A stretch of DNA of 64,000 nt from Chryseobacterium bernardetii (GTDB lineage Bacteria > Bacteroidota > Bacteroidia > Flavobacteriales > Weeksellaceae): assembly GCF_003815975.1 (NCBI RefSeq), contig NZ_CP033932.1, positions 3,019,501 to 3,083,500 on the forward strand. Reading direction: 5' to 3'. The notes below the pieces were generated by a model. The model saw nothing but the letters and a program-made list of their open reading frames with translations. It was not told where the DNA came from and made no database searches. Below, piece by piece: positions 14,997 through 23,914 of this stretch. Each line of letters starts with the position of its first letter. Within the stretch, counting starts at the first letter, position 1. The position numbers and the translations under genes were made by a program.

Positions 14997-17114
14997 ATGA
15001 AGAAGAAGGTGCTTTCAATACTATCATTATCTGCAATCTGCTGGATTAGTGCACAGGAACAGGATTCTCTTAAACAGAAAAAAATAGAAGAAGTGGTTGT
15101 TACAGGGCAGTATACACAACAGTCCATCAATAAATCTATCTATAAAGTTGAAGTAATTAATGCTGCTCAGATTAAAAATATGGCTGCAACCAATGTTGCA
15201 GATGTTCTGAATCAAAGTCTTAATGTATTGATTACTTCTGATCGTAATTCTGGGAATTCTACAGCAAGCTTAATGGGACTTGGCGGGGAATATACTAAAA
15301 TCTTAATAGATAATATTCCGGTAGTGGGAGATATAGGCCTGGGAAATAATATTGATCTTACTAAACTCAATATTAATAATGTGGAAAGGATAGAAGTGGT
15401 AAGAGGCTCCATGGGTGTTGATTATGGAAGCAATGCAGTAGCTGGGGTTATTAATATTATTACAAAAAAGAACAGCCGGAAAAGGATAACATTAAATGCT
15501 TCAGTACAGGAAGAAACAGTAGGAAAAGAATATGATAGTAAGAAAAAGGGGGAAGGCAGACATATCCAGACCCTAAATATAGGTTATAATATTAATGAAA
15601 ATTGGTATATAGGCGCTCATATTAATCATAATGACTTCCAGGGATTCAAGGGATCACAGGAAGGATATAAATATTTTGAACAAGATGGTAAAAGAGGATA
15701 TCTGTGGCAGCCTAAGGATGTTATAAATGCTGATGGAGTTGTAAGATATACTAAAAATAAAACTTCAATATTCTATAAATTCGGTTTCGTTAATGAAAAA
15801 CTGAACTATTATAATCCTATTGTTAATGAGCATTTTTATGATGTAAAAAACAGAACCTATGCTTCTGATGACAGAGATTACTATACAACCAGGTATCTGC
15901 ACCAGCTTAATGTACAGACCAGATTAGGAACTGTAAATTATACCGGGGATTTCTCTTATCAGACCCAGGACAGGAAGTACAGAGACTTTAAGTATGATAT
16001 CCCGAACAGAAAGGTAATTGGTGATAAAAATGAATATGAATCTTACAATAAAGCGGACGTCTTTTATTCAAGAGGTGTTTTCAGTAATTTTTTAGATAAT
16101 AAAAAGATTGATTTCCAGTTAGGTTATGAACTGGATCATACTTCAGGATTTGCAGGGAATATTGCGGGAAGCTTCAAGGGAACAGATAATGTAAAAAGAA
16201 AAATTTTCAATTATGCCAATTTTATGTCTGTTGAATGGAATGCTGCAGATTGGCTATCACTACGTCCCGGATATCGCCTGGCTTTGAGTGATAAGTTTGA
16301 TACACAGCATAATTATTCCCTGACAGCAAGGGCTAAAGTTACAGATAACGATAATTTCAGATTGGTAATAGGAAGCGCAAACCGTTTCCCGAACTTTGAT
16401 GAACTGTATACTTATATGGTAGACAGCAACCATGATATCAAGGGAAATGAAAATCTTATTCCTGAAACGGGCATGACAGCTTCTTTAAACGGAGAAAAGA
16501 CTTTCACAACTGTCTCAGGATGGAATTTAGGCCTGGGAGCAAGCGCCACTTATTTGCATGTAAAAGACAGAATTGAATCTGTAACGGTAAGCAGGCAGCC
16601 TTTGAAATACCAGTATCTTAACCTGGATAAATATAAATCTTATCTGTTTGAAGCCAATTTTAAAGCACAAAAAGAACAGCTTTCTCTAGCCGCTAATATT
16701 GCATATTATGGAATCTCAAAAGAACTTACAGATGGTTTTATCACTTCACCTGATGACTTTTTCTATACCTTGGAGGCCAGTGCAATGGTGAATTATGTGG
16801 TGCCCCATATCAGTACAACCTTATCATTATTCTATAAATATACAGGAACAACACAACAGTTTGCCTTATCTGCTGATCTTAAGAATCCAACTTATGAACT
16901 TGGAGAAAGAGGGGATTTTCATATGATGAACTTCATTATTACACAGCCTTTCTTCAACCAGCATCTGGAGGCCAGCCTTGGAGTAAAGAATATTTTTGAT
17001 GTAACCTCTGTAAAGGATACAACCCTTACTGGAAATGCACATAGTACTGCAGACCCGAAAATTAATCTGTTTTACGGCAGAAGCTTCTTTGCGAGGTTAA
17101 GCTACAATTTTTAA
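14997..17114 (+). CDS. TonB-dependent heme receptor (HmuR-type)
   Basis: A 705-residue outer membrane receptor. A signal peptide ends at ISAQ (about residue 19), followed by a TonB-box-like IEEVVVTGQ at residues 31-39, a plug domain (NVADVLNQSLNV, VERIEVVRGSMGVDYGSNAVAGVINI) and a 22-strand barrel ending in the aromatic residue of SYNF. The second gene in the operon encodes a HmuY lipoprotein and the rest a heme ABC importer, so heme is the probable substrate. First gene of an operon running to 22614, with gaps of 2-21 bp or overlaps. HmuR is named by analogy only. Confidence 0.88.
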   Translation: MKKKVLSILSLSAICWISAQEQDSLKQKKIEEVVVTGQYTQQSINKSIYKVEVINAAQIKNMAATNVADVLNQSLNVLITSDRNSGNSTASLMGLGGEYTKILIDNIPVVGDIGLGNNIDLTKLNINNVERIEVVRGSMGVDYGSNAVAGVINIITKKNSRKRITLNASVQEETVGKEYDSKKKGEGRHIQTLNIGYNINENWYIGAHINHNDFQGFKGSQEGYKYFEQDGKRGYLWQPKDVINADGVVRYTKNKTSIFYKFGFVNEKLNYYNPIVNEHFYDVKNRTYASDDRDYYTTRYLHQLNVQTRLGTVNYTGDFSYQTQDRKYRDFKYDIPNRKVIGDKNEYESYNKADVFYSRGVFSNFLDNKKIDFQLGYELDHTSGFAGNIAGSFKGTDNVKRKIFNYANFMSVEWNAADWLSLRPGYRLALSDKFDTQHNYSLTARAKVTDNDNFRLVIGSANRFPNFDELYTYMVDSNHDIKGNENLIPETGMTASLNGEKTFTTVSGWNLGLGASATYLHVKDRIESVTVSRQPLKYQYLNLDKYKSYLFEANFKAQKEQLSLAANIAYYGISKELTDGFITSPDDFFYTLEASAMVNYVVPHISTTLSLFYKYTGTTQQFALSADLKNPTYELGERGDFHMMNFIITQPFFNQHLEASLGVKNIFDVTSVKDTTLTGNAHSTADPKINLFYGRSFFARLSYNF

Positions 17115-17124
17115 AATTCTAACA

Positions 17125-18231
17125 ATGAAAAAAATACTATTCTATCTTTTAGTAGGAACATCATTTATTGCTCAATCCTGTATGAATCCCAATGAAGATC
17201 CGGTTTCGGTTATTCCTTCAGAAGGAGCTTCTGTAAATCCTTTTGTAAACGGATCCGCGCAGCCTAATCAGGTATGGATAGACTTAAGTGATATAGATGC
17301 GCTAAGTGGGCAGCCTAAGCAAACTGTTACCAACAGAACAGACTGGGATCTTGCATTTTATTCTGGGAATGAATTTAAAGTGGTTTTAAACACTTCTATT
17401 ATGATGGCTGCTGCCAAAATTCAAAATGCTGTTAATATTGAAAACGTAAAAGAGTCTGATGTAAAGGCTTTAAAAGATGATGTACAGGTCGCTAATTTTA
17501 ACCCTGATAATGTACAGTATATTGACGATGTGAAAGGGAACTTTCCCTCTGGAGCTACAGCTATAGAAGAAATAAGAGCCAATGCATCTGAAAATGCAGT
17601 TTATCTTGTTAATCTGGGTAAAGAGCTTTATACCGGGACAATTGCTACAGGTTCTACCATCACAGGAGGGGAGGATAGAGGCTGGATGAAAGTGCAGATA
17701 GTAAGAATGGGAGATGGCTATAAAGTGAAATATGGAGAGCTTAATGCTACCGGGGCTGCCATTAAAGAAGTTGAAGTGAAGAAAAACAAAGCTTACAATT
17801 ATACTTTTTTTAGTTTAAAAAAGAATAAAGAAGTGATTATTCAGCCTGAAAAAAGTAAGTGGGACATTTGTTTTACAGTATTTACCAATATCATTCCAAG
17901 TGTAGGAAGCTATATTAATGCAGATTTTGTAACTACCAATAATATAGGAAATGTAGGAGCTTATGAAGTTAAAGTAGCATCAGGAACAATGGTTGATACC
18001 TTTAATAAGTTTAAAAAAGAGGATGTGGATGATTCCAGATTTGTATACAATGATCAGAGGGTAATCGGAGGCAACTGGAGAGAAGTTGGCCCCGAAGGAT
18101 CAAAAGTAAAAGGAGATATCTTTTATATCATTAAAGATGCATCAGGAGCTTATTACAAAATAAGATTCGTGAAAATTGTTAATGAAAAAGGAGAAAGAGG
18201 AAACCCAACATTTATGTATAAAGCCTTGTAA
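17125..18231 (+). CDS. hmuY: HmuY family heme-binding lipoprotein
   Basis: A 368-residue lipoprotein with lipobox Cys19 (FIAQSC). HmuY proteins, first known in Porphyromonas gingivalis, take heme from hemoproteins and pass it to a TonB receptor. Typical segments are TDWDLAFYSGNEFKVVLN near residue 72 and KSKWDICFTVFTNI near residue 245, the same paired WD motif as in the secreted homologue at 12.6 kb. It starts 10 bp after the receptor gene. At 368 residues it is longer than the P. gingivalis protein, which suggests an extended or duplicated fold. Confidence 0.87.
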   Translation: MKKILFYLLVGTSFIAQSCMNPNEDPVSVIPSEGASVNPFVNGSAQPNQVWIDLSDIDALSGQPKQTVTNRTDWDLAFYSGNEFKVVLNTSIMMAAAKIQNAVNIENVKESDVKALKDDVQVANFNPDNVQYIDDVKGNFPSGATAIEEIRANASENAVYLVNLGKELYTGTIATGSTITGGEDRGWMKVQIVRMGDGYKVKYGELNATGAAIKEVEVKKNKAYNYTFFSLKKNKEVIIQPEKSKWDICFTVFTNIIPSVGSYINADFVTTNNIGNVGAYEVKVASGTMVDTFNKFKKEDVDDSRFVYNDQRVIGGNWREVGPEGSKVKGDIFYIIKDASGAYYKIRFVKIVNEKGERGNPTFMYKAL

Positions 18232-18252
18232 TAAATCAAATAATAGTATATC

Positions 18253-19131
18253 ATGAAGAAATTTATCCTGGCAGTTTCTGTTCTTATAGCAGTGTATTCC
18301 TGCAAAAAAGAAGAAGGTGGCCAAAAAGAAAATACAACGGAAGCAACTTCTGAAGCTCCCAAAAGCAACAATAAAATCGTAACCCTGAGCGGTGGAATTA
18401 CAGAAATCGTAACGGCTTTAGGCCACGAGAAAGAAATCGTAGGAACAGATGTTACCAGTACATATCCGGCAAGTTTAAAAGCTACAGCGAAGGATCTTGG
18501 GCATGTAAGATCAATGACTATTGAGCCTATTATGGCTGTAAATCCTACTTTAATTCTGGCTTCGGATAAAGATATCAATCCTGAATTACTGGGTAAGATA
18601 AAATCATCAGGAATCAAAGCTGAAGTTTTCAAACAGGAATATACTGTGGAAGGAACAAAAAAACTGATTGAAGAGGTTGCTGAAGCAGTTGGAAATACAG
18701 ATTATCAGAAGTTAAATGATAAAATAGATGCTGATTTAAAGAAGGTTCAGCCTCTTACTAAAAAGCCGAAAGTATTATTCATCTACGCCAGAGGAAATAT
18801 GCTGATGGTAGCCGGTAAAAACACACCAATGGCCTCTTTAATCAATCTTGCAGGCGGAGAAAATGCGGTGAACGATTTTGAGGATTTCAAGCCATTAACT
18901 CCGGAAGCGGTTGTAAAAGCTAATCCTGATGTACTGTTCTTCTTTGAAACAGGACTACAGGGGGCAGGAGGAAACGAGGGAGCGTTGAAGATGCCCGGAG
19001 TTTCCCAAACCAGTGCTGGGAAAAATAAAAAGATCATCGCAATGGATGGAGGGCTGGTTTCAGGATTCGGACCTAGGCTAGGAGAAGCAGCAGTTGGATT
19101 AAACAAACTTTTAATTGAAAGCACAAAGTAA
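18253..19131 (+). CDS. hmuT: Heme ABC transporter substrate-binding lipoprotein HmuT
   Basis: A 292-residue periplasmic-binding lipoprotein, lipid-anchored at Cys17 (AVYSC). It has the two-lobe class III fold of FepB/HmuT proteins: IVTLSGGITEIVTALGHEKEIVGTD at the first lobe, GHVRSMTIEPIMAVNPTLIL, and KPLTPEAVVKANPDVLFF in the second (each quoted as separate short segments of a longer run). It delivers heme to the HmuUV importer encoded immediately downstream; the permease gene starts 17 bp before its stop. Heme rather than siderophore specificity comes from the operon context. Confidence 0.88.
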   Translation: MKKFILAVSVLIAVYSCKKEEGGQKENTTEATSEAPKSNNKIVTLSGGITEIVTALGHEKEIVGTDVTSTYPASLKATAKDLGHVRSMTIEPIMAVNPTLILASDKDINPELLGKIKSSGIKAEVFKQEYTVEGTKKLIEEVAEAVGNTDYQKLNDKIDADLKKVQPLTKKPKVLFIYARGNMLMVAGKNTPMASLINLAGGENAVNDFEDFKPLTPEAVVKANPDVLFFFETGLQGAGGNEGALKMPGVSQTSAGKNKKIIAMDGGLVSGFGPRLGEAAVGLNKLLIESTK

Positions 19132-20155
19132 ATTATACTTTTATATAACAATAAGTACCATACTGCTTATAAGTATAGCGGTATGGTCTATTAATACAGG
19201 GGTTTACGATTTTGGTGGTAAATCTGCATTTAAAGTTTTAGGAAAAGTAATACAGGGAGATTCCGGGTTGTCATTAAGTGATAAATATGTAGTCTGGGAT
19301 GTAAGGGCCGCCAGAATTATAATGGCTGTTTTAATAGGAAGTATGTTGGCCGTTTCAGGAACGAGCCTGCAGGGACTTTTTAAGAATCCTCTGGCAACAG
19401 GAGATTTAATAGGCCTTACATCAGGCGCAACACTGTTGGCTGCTATTGCAATTGTTTTAGGAGGACATTTTAAGCAATACCTTCCTGAAGCCATACAGTT
19501 CTCGCTGGTAGGCATATCTGCATTCATTGGATCTTTTTTATCCATGATGCTGGTGTACAGGATCTCTACAAGCGGAGGGAAGACCAATGTGGTCATGATG
19601 CTGTTAACAGGAGTTGCCATTACAGCAATTGGCTTTTCCATCACCGGTTTTTTGATTTATATATCAAAAGATGAACAGCTGAGAGATCTTACCTTCTGGA
19701 ATTTAGGAAGTTTAGCTGCAGCAACGTGGACAAAGAATATCATTCTTGCCATTGTAATGATTGTTGCCTATATTATTTTACTGCCTAAGGGAAAAGCTTT
19801 GAATGCAATGATGTTGGGAGAGAAAGATGCACAGCATTTAGGAGTGAATGTAGAAAGGCTGAAAAAGCAGATTATTATTATTGTTGCCTTGATGGTAGGA
19901 AGCTGTGTTGCTTTTTCGGGGACTATTGGTTTTGTTGGGCTTATTGTACCTTATATTTTAAGACTGTTATTCAAGTCCAATTATACATTTATTCTGCCTT
20001 TATCAGCTGTGTGCGGAAGTATTTTACTTCTTACGGCAGATACATTCAGCAGAAGCATTGTAGAACCGTCAGAATTACCGATCGGAATTCTGACCGCTTT
20101 AATGGGAGGACCTATTTTTATTGCTATTTTGGTTAAATTTAAAAAATCACTGTAA
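19115..20155 (+). CDS. hmuU: Heme ABC transporter permease HmuU (FecCD family)
   Basis: A 346-residue inner-membrane permease with about ten hydrophobic segments. FecCD hallmarks are RAARIIMAVLIGSMLAVSG, GLFKNPLATGDLIGLTSGA and GFVGLIVPYILRLLF. It starts inside hmuT and its stop overlaps the hmuV start by one base, so translational coupling is likely across all three genes. It forms the heme import channel with HmuV. Confidence 0.9.
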   Translation: MKAQSKLYFYITISTILLISIAVWSINTGVYDFGGKSAFKVLGKVIQGDSGLSLSDKYVVWDVRAARIIMAVLIGSMLAVSGTSLQGLFKNPLATGDLIGLTSGATLLAAIAIVLGGHFKQYLPEAIQFSLVGISAFIGSFLSMMLVYRISTSGGKTNVVMMLLTGVAITAIGFSITGFLIYISKDEQLRDLTFWNLGSLAAATWTKNIILAIVMIVAYIILLPKGKALNAMMLGEKDAQHLGVNVERLKKQIIIIVALMVGSCVAFSGTIGFVGLIVPYILRLLFKSNYTFILPLSAVCGSILLLTADTFSRSIVEPSELPIGILTALMGGPIFIAILVKFKKSL

Positions 20156-20928
20156 TGATCAGGGCACATCAAATTAATTATAAGCATAAAGAATTCAGGA
20201 TTCTGGATGGAGTAGATGTTTCGTTGGAATATGGGGAATTTTTAGCCATTGTAGGCCCTAACGGAGCAGGGAAGTCAAGCCTTTTAAGTGTGCTGGCCCA
20301 CGAAGTGAAATCTGAAAAGCGAAAAGTCTTATTTAAAGATAAACCCATTGAAGACTGGAATGTAAAAGATCTTTCTATCCATAAGGCCAAGTTTTCACAG
20401 CATAACAGCAATGATATTCCTCTTGAAGTAAAAGATGTTGTGATGATGGGAAGATATCCTTATTTTGATGCACAGCCGGGAAAAGAAGACCTCGAAGCCA
20501 TGAACAATAAGATGTACGAAACAGACATTTTTCATCTTAAAGACAGAGAATACAACTCTCTTTCAGGTGGAGAGAAACAAAGGGTACACCTTTCAAGAGT
20601 AATGGCCCAGCTGGAGAACAATGTTGCCCATAAACTGGTCTTTCTGGATGAACCTCTGAATAACCTGGATATTAAACATCAGTACAAAGCACTGGAAATC
20701 ATCAAAAATTTTACTCAGAAAGCGAACAGCGCTGTTGTTGTGCTTCATGATCTGAATCTTGCTGCTCAGTTTGCAGATAAAATTTTATTAATGAAATCCG
20801 GACAGGTGTCTGCATATGGAACTCCACAGGAAGTTTTTACAGCAAAAAATATCAGTAGTGCTTATAATTTCCCATGCACCATTTGCGAACATCCTATTAC
20901 CAATAACCCAATGATCATTTTTGGATAA
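20155..20928 (+). CDS. hmuV: Heme ABC transporter ATPase HmuV
   Basis: A 257-residue ABC ATPase. Walker A GPNGAGKSS is at residues 34-42, the signature LSGGEKQR near 135, Walker B LVFLDEP near 162 and the switch His in VVLHDLNLAAQ near 195. It energises heme import through HmuU. The C-terminal CTICEHPITNNP segment resembles that of other HmuV proteins. Confidence 0.92.
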   Translation: MIRAHQINYKHKEFRILDGVDVSLEYGEFLAIVGPNGAGKSSLLSVLAHEVKSEKRKVLFKDKPIEDWNVKDLSIHKAKFSQHNSNDIPLEVKDVVMMGRYPYFDAQPGKEDLEAMNNKMYETDIFHLKDREYNSLSGGEKQRVHLSRVMAQLENNVAHKLVFLDEPLNNLDIKHQYKALEIIKNFTQKANSAVVVLHDLNLAAQFADKILLMKSGQVSAYGTPQEVFTAKNISSAYNFPCTICEHPITNNPMIIFG

Positions 20929-20930
20929 CC

Positions 20931-21581
20931 ATGGAAAACGAAGAATTGAAAAACCTCGCACAGCATCTTGCCAACCCGCAGGGAGAAAAAGGTATAGAGA
21001 TCGGTGAAATGATGAATGCTACTAACATCGGTATGACGTTAGAAAGTATCAGAACCCTTTCGATAGATGACGGTCAGCAAATCCTTGAAATAGGGCACGG
21101 AAACGCCGGACATCTTAAAGGTATAATGAATCTTGCCAAAAACCTCAGGTACACAGGAATTGATATTTCTGAAACTATGCACAATGAAGCCAAAAAGCTC
21201 AATAAAGAATTTGAAAGTCAGGCAGAATTTGTGTTGTACGAAGGAAAAAAGCTTCCTTTTCAGGATGAGACTTTCGATAAAATATTTACAGTCAACACCG
21301 TGTATTTCTGGGAAAATCCTGTTGGTTTTTTAAATGAGATTTACAGGGTTTTAAAAGATGAGGGAACTTTTGTTTTAACCTTCGGGCAAAGAGATTTCAT
21401 GGAGAAACTTCCGTTTACAGCATATAATTTTAAGCTTTATAATAATGACGAAATGGAAGAACTGGTTTCCAAAAGCCAATTCAAAAGAATGAAAACTTCA
21501 GAAAGAGAAGAAGAAATAAAAAGTAAAACAGGAAACGAAACAATACAAAGAATCTATACAATTTTAACCATAAAAAAATAA
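20931..21581 (+). CDS. Class I SAM-dependent methyltransferase in the heme operon
   Basis: A 216-residue cytosolic Rossmann methyltransferase. Motif I is ILEIGHGNAG (residues 51-60), the acidic loop TGIDIS follows near residue 75, and TVNTVYFWENP marks motif IV/post-motif region. It resembles UbiE/small-molecule methyltransferases rather than RNA or protein enzymes. It starts 2 bp after hmuV and ends 4 bp before the HemS-type gene, so it is an integral operon member. A role in heme or porphyrin metabolism is suggested by position only; no substrate can be read from the sequence. Confidence 0.8.
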   Translation: MENEELKNLAQHLANPQGEKGIEIGEMMNATNIGMTLESIRTLSIDDGQQILEIGHGNAGHLKGIMNLAKNLRYTGIDISETMHNEAKKLNKEFESQAEFVLYEGKKLPFQDETFDKIFTVNTVYFWENPVGFLNEIYRVLKDEGTFVLTFGQRDFMEKLPFTAYNFKLYNNDEMEELVSKSQFKRMKTSEREEEIKSKTGNETIQRIYTILTIKK

Positions 21582-21585
21582 AATA

Positions 21586-22614
21586 ATGAGCATATTAGTG
21601 AATGATTTAAAGGAAAAATGGGAAGCCCTGAAAGCTGAAAATCCACATGTAAGAATAAGAAATGCCGCAGCACAGTTTGGAGTAAGTGAGGCTGAGCTAT
21701 TGGCAACAAGCATCGGAGAAGGCGTTACAGTTCTGAACCCGGACTTTCCGGGAATTCTTACGGAAGCAGAAAAACTGGGAAAAGTAATGGCGCTTACCCG
21801 TAATGATGAGTGTGTTCATGAAAGAAAAGGAATTTATCAGAACGGAGATTTCAGCAGTCCGCATGCTCAGCTGTTCGTGGGGGAAGATATCGATCTTAGA
21901 ATTTTCCTTAACCATTGGAAGTTTGCATTTGCAGTAGTGGAAGGAGATAAAAAAAGTCTTCAGTTCTTTGGAAAAGACGGATTGGCATTGCATAAAATCT
22001 ACCTGACTAAAAACAGTGAGGAGGCTGCTTTCGATGCTATTGTAGAAAAATTTAAGACTGAAGAGCAAAATCAGGCTTTCAATTTTGAAGCAGTAGCTCC
22101 AAAACAGGCAGAAAAACCAGATACTGAAATAGATGTTGAAGGATTTAAAAAAGCATGGACAGAATTAAAAGATACACACGATTTCTTCATGATGACCAGA
22201 AAATTCGGGGTAAGCAGGACTCAGGCTTTAAGACTGGCTCCGGAAGGATTTGCTCAGAAAATTGATAACTCGAAAGTAGTGAATATCCTTGAAGAAGCTT
22301 CTGAAAAAGGAACTCCTATCATGGTTTTCGTCGGAAACAGAGGAATTATCCAGATTCACACCGGAAACGTGAAGAAAACCCTTTGGCACCAGCAATGGTT
22401 CAATGTAATGGATCCTGATTTCAATTTACACCTGGATGTTACCAAAATTGCAGAAGCATGGATTGTGAAAAAACCAACTGAAGACGGAGAAGTAACGGCT
22501 ATTGAAGTTTTCAACAAAGAAGGAGACTTCATCGTTCAGTTTTTTGGCAAAAGAAAACCTGGAATTCCTGAACTTCAGGAATGGAAAGATCTTGTAGCAA
22601 CTCTTGAACAATAA
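21586..22614 (+). CDS. hmuS: Hemin-degrading factor, HemS/HmuS family
   Basis: A 342-residue cytoplasmic protein with two tandem HemS-like repeats of about 165 residues: RIRNAAAQFGVSEAELLA in the first (near residue 20) and MMTRKFGVSRTQALRLAP in the second (near residue 205). HemS/ChuS/HmuS proteins bind imported heme, and some degrade it to release iron. Last gene of the operon, followed by a terminator. Whether it is an oxygenase or a heme carrier cannot be decided here. Confidence 0.88.
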   Translation: MSILVNDLKEKWEALKAENPHVRIRNAAAQFGVSEAELLATSIGEGVTVLNPDFPGILTEAEKLGKVMALTRNDECVHERKGIYQNGDFSSPHAQLFVGEDIDLRIFLNHWKFAFAVVEGDKKSLQFFGKDGLALHKIYLTKNSEEAAFDAIVEKFKTEEQNQAFNFEAVAPKQAEKPDTEIDVEGFKKAWTELKDTHDFFMMTRKFGVSRTQALRLAPEGFAQKIDNSKVVNILEEASEKGTPIMVFVGNRGIIQIHTGNVKKTLWHQQWFNVMDPDFNLHLDVTKIAEAWIVKKPTEDGEVTAIEVFNKEGDFIVQFFGKRKPGIPELQEWKDLVATLEQ

Positions 22615-22631
22615 TAATTAGATGATTTTAA

Positions 22632-22673
22632 GAGAGGCCGTTTTGTATGTAAATTCAAAGCGGTCTTTTTCTT
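22632..22673 (+). terminator. Terminator of the heme operon
   Basis: AGAGGCCGTTTTG pairs, with wobble pairs, with CAAAGCGGTCTTT around about 12 bases, followed by TTTCTTTT. Confidence 0.65.
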
Positions 22674-22751
22674 TTGGATTTTGGAAAGCATTATGAAAAG
22701 CACCAAAATATAATGTAATTTAGGGTTAAATTAAAATAGAGAGATATAAAA

Positions 22752-23624
22752 ATGAAAAATATTTTCATAGTGATTTTGCTGGCAGGTTTTTGCTCACTCA
22801 GCGCACAGAACTTTAAAGCCTATCAGTTTTATGATCAAAAAGGCAAAGAAATAAAAACGGATAAATTGGTGAAGGAATTGGCTGGCTATGATGTTGTTTT
22901 CTTTGGTGAAAATCATAACAGTTCCATCAATCACTGGCTTCAGCTTAAAATAACAGAAGCTTTGTTTGAAAAGAAAAACGGACAGCTTATTCTGGGGGCA
23001 GAAATGTTTGAAAGAGATAATCAGCGTCAGCTGAACCAGTATTTAAACGGAAAGTTTGATGCAAAAATACTGAAAGATTCTGCCCGTTTATGGAGCAATT
23101 ATGCAACAGATTACAAACCGCTGGTAGATTTTGCTAAAAATAAAAAGCTGAATTTCATTGCAACGAATATTCCCAGGAGATATGCCTCACAAACAGCCAA
23201 AGAAGGAATTGAATCCTTGAATAAATTAAGTGATCAGGAAAAAACATATATTGCTCAGTTGCCCATCAAAGTTACTCTTGATACACCGGGCTATCCTGAA
23301 ATGAAAGCGATGATGGGCGATCATGCAGAAGGAACCAAAGTGATGAACTTTATCTCGGCACAGGCTGTAAAAGATGCTACCATGGCTGAATCTATCCTTA
23401 AAAACATTCAGGCAGGAAAGACGTTTATTCATTATAATGGCAATTATCACAGTAAAGAATTTGGCGGAACCTATTGGTACATCAAACAGAAAAATCCAAA
23501 CTTAAAAATAGCGGTGATTTCTGTTTTTGAATCAGAAGACCCTGAACTGAGAATTCCTTCAAAAGACTATACCCCAACGGAGTTCAACCTGGTTATTCCA
23601 AGTGATATGACGAAGACTTTTTAA
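22752..23624 (+). CDS. ChaN family heme-regulated (lipo)protein
   Basis: A 290-residue exported protein; the signal peptide ends around LSAQ (residue 19), without a convincing lipobox Cys. ChaN proteins (for example in Campylobacter) bind heme and are iron-regulated. Family motifs are VVFFGENHNSS near residue 50, GAEMFERDNQRQLNQYL, ATNIPRRYAS, and HYNGNYHSK near residue 228. It lies 137 bp after the heme operon terminator on the same strand, so it is a functional neighbour but a separate transcript. Confidence 0.82.
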   Translation: MKNIFIVILLAGFCSLSAQNFKAYQFYDQKGKEIKTDKLVKELAGYDVVFFGENHNSSINHWLQLKITEALFEKKNGQLILGAEMFERDNQRQLNQYLNGKFDAKILKDSARLWSNYATDYKPLVDFAKNKKLNFIATNIPRRYASQTAKEGIESLNKLSDQEKTYIAQLPIKVTLDTPGYPEMKAMMGDHAEGTKVMNFISAQAVKDATMAESILKNIQAGKTFIHYNGNYHSKEFGGTYWYIKQKNPNLKIAVISVFESEDPELRIPSKDYTPTEFNLVIPSDMTKTF

Positions 23625-23890
23625 TTTTCTTCCCACAAATCCCACAGATTTCGCAGATTTTTAACTTTGGAATGTGATATTCTACTTATAGGATTAATCA
23701 ACATAGAGATATCAAATTCAATAGGAACGGGCTTTAGCCCGTTCTTTATTTATATAAACATTCCAATGGCTTTAGCCAAAACTTGATAATGAAACATGTA
23801 TAGATATTTAACGGTCAATAATAATTTCCAGTCTTCCGGCTTTCCGCCTTAAAACTCCAACATAATTACCCATTTTTATCCAACAATTTC
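23625..23890. repeat. Intergenic region with palindromic repeat-like elements
   Basis: No gene is seen. It holds a CCCACAGATTTCGCAGATTT segment at 23641-23660, a perfect hairpin GAACGGGCT-TT-AGCCCGTTC at 23725-23744 and a shorter sibling TGGCTTTAGCCA at 23766-23777. Similar short elements are scattered through intergenic DNA of Flavobacteriia to my knowledge. The first hairpin is not followed by a clean T tract. Confidence 0.5.
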
Positions 23891-23898
23891 TACATTTG
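23891..23898 (+). promoter_or_regulatory. -7 box for the deformylase homologue
   Basis: TACATTTG, 16 nt before the start codon. Confidence 0.5.
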
Positions 23899-23914
23899 TA
23901 GTACATCTGTTTAT

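Noticed and set aside
23679..23693. TCTACTTATAGGAT as a third copy of the 28-bp operator
   Set aside because: It lacks the spacer and the GTAG arm alignment; only about 12 bases resemble the element and it is not placed at a promoter.
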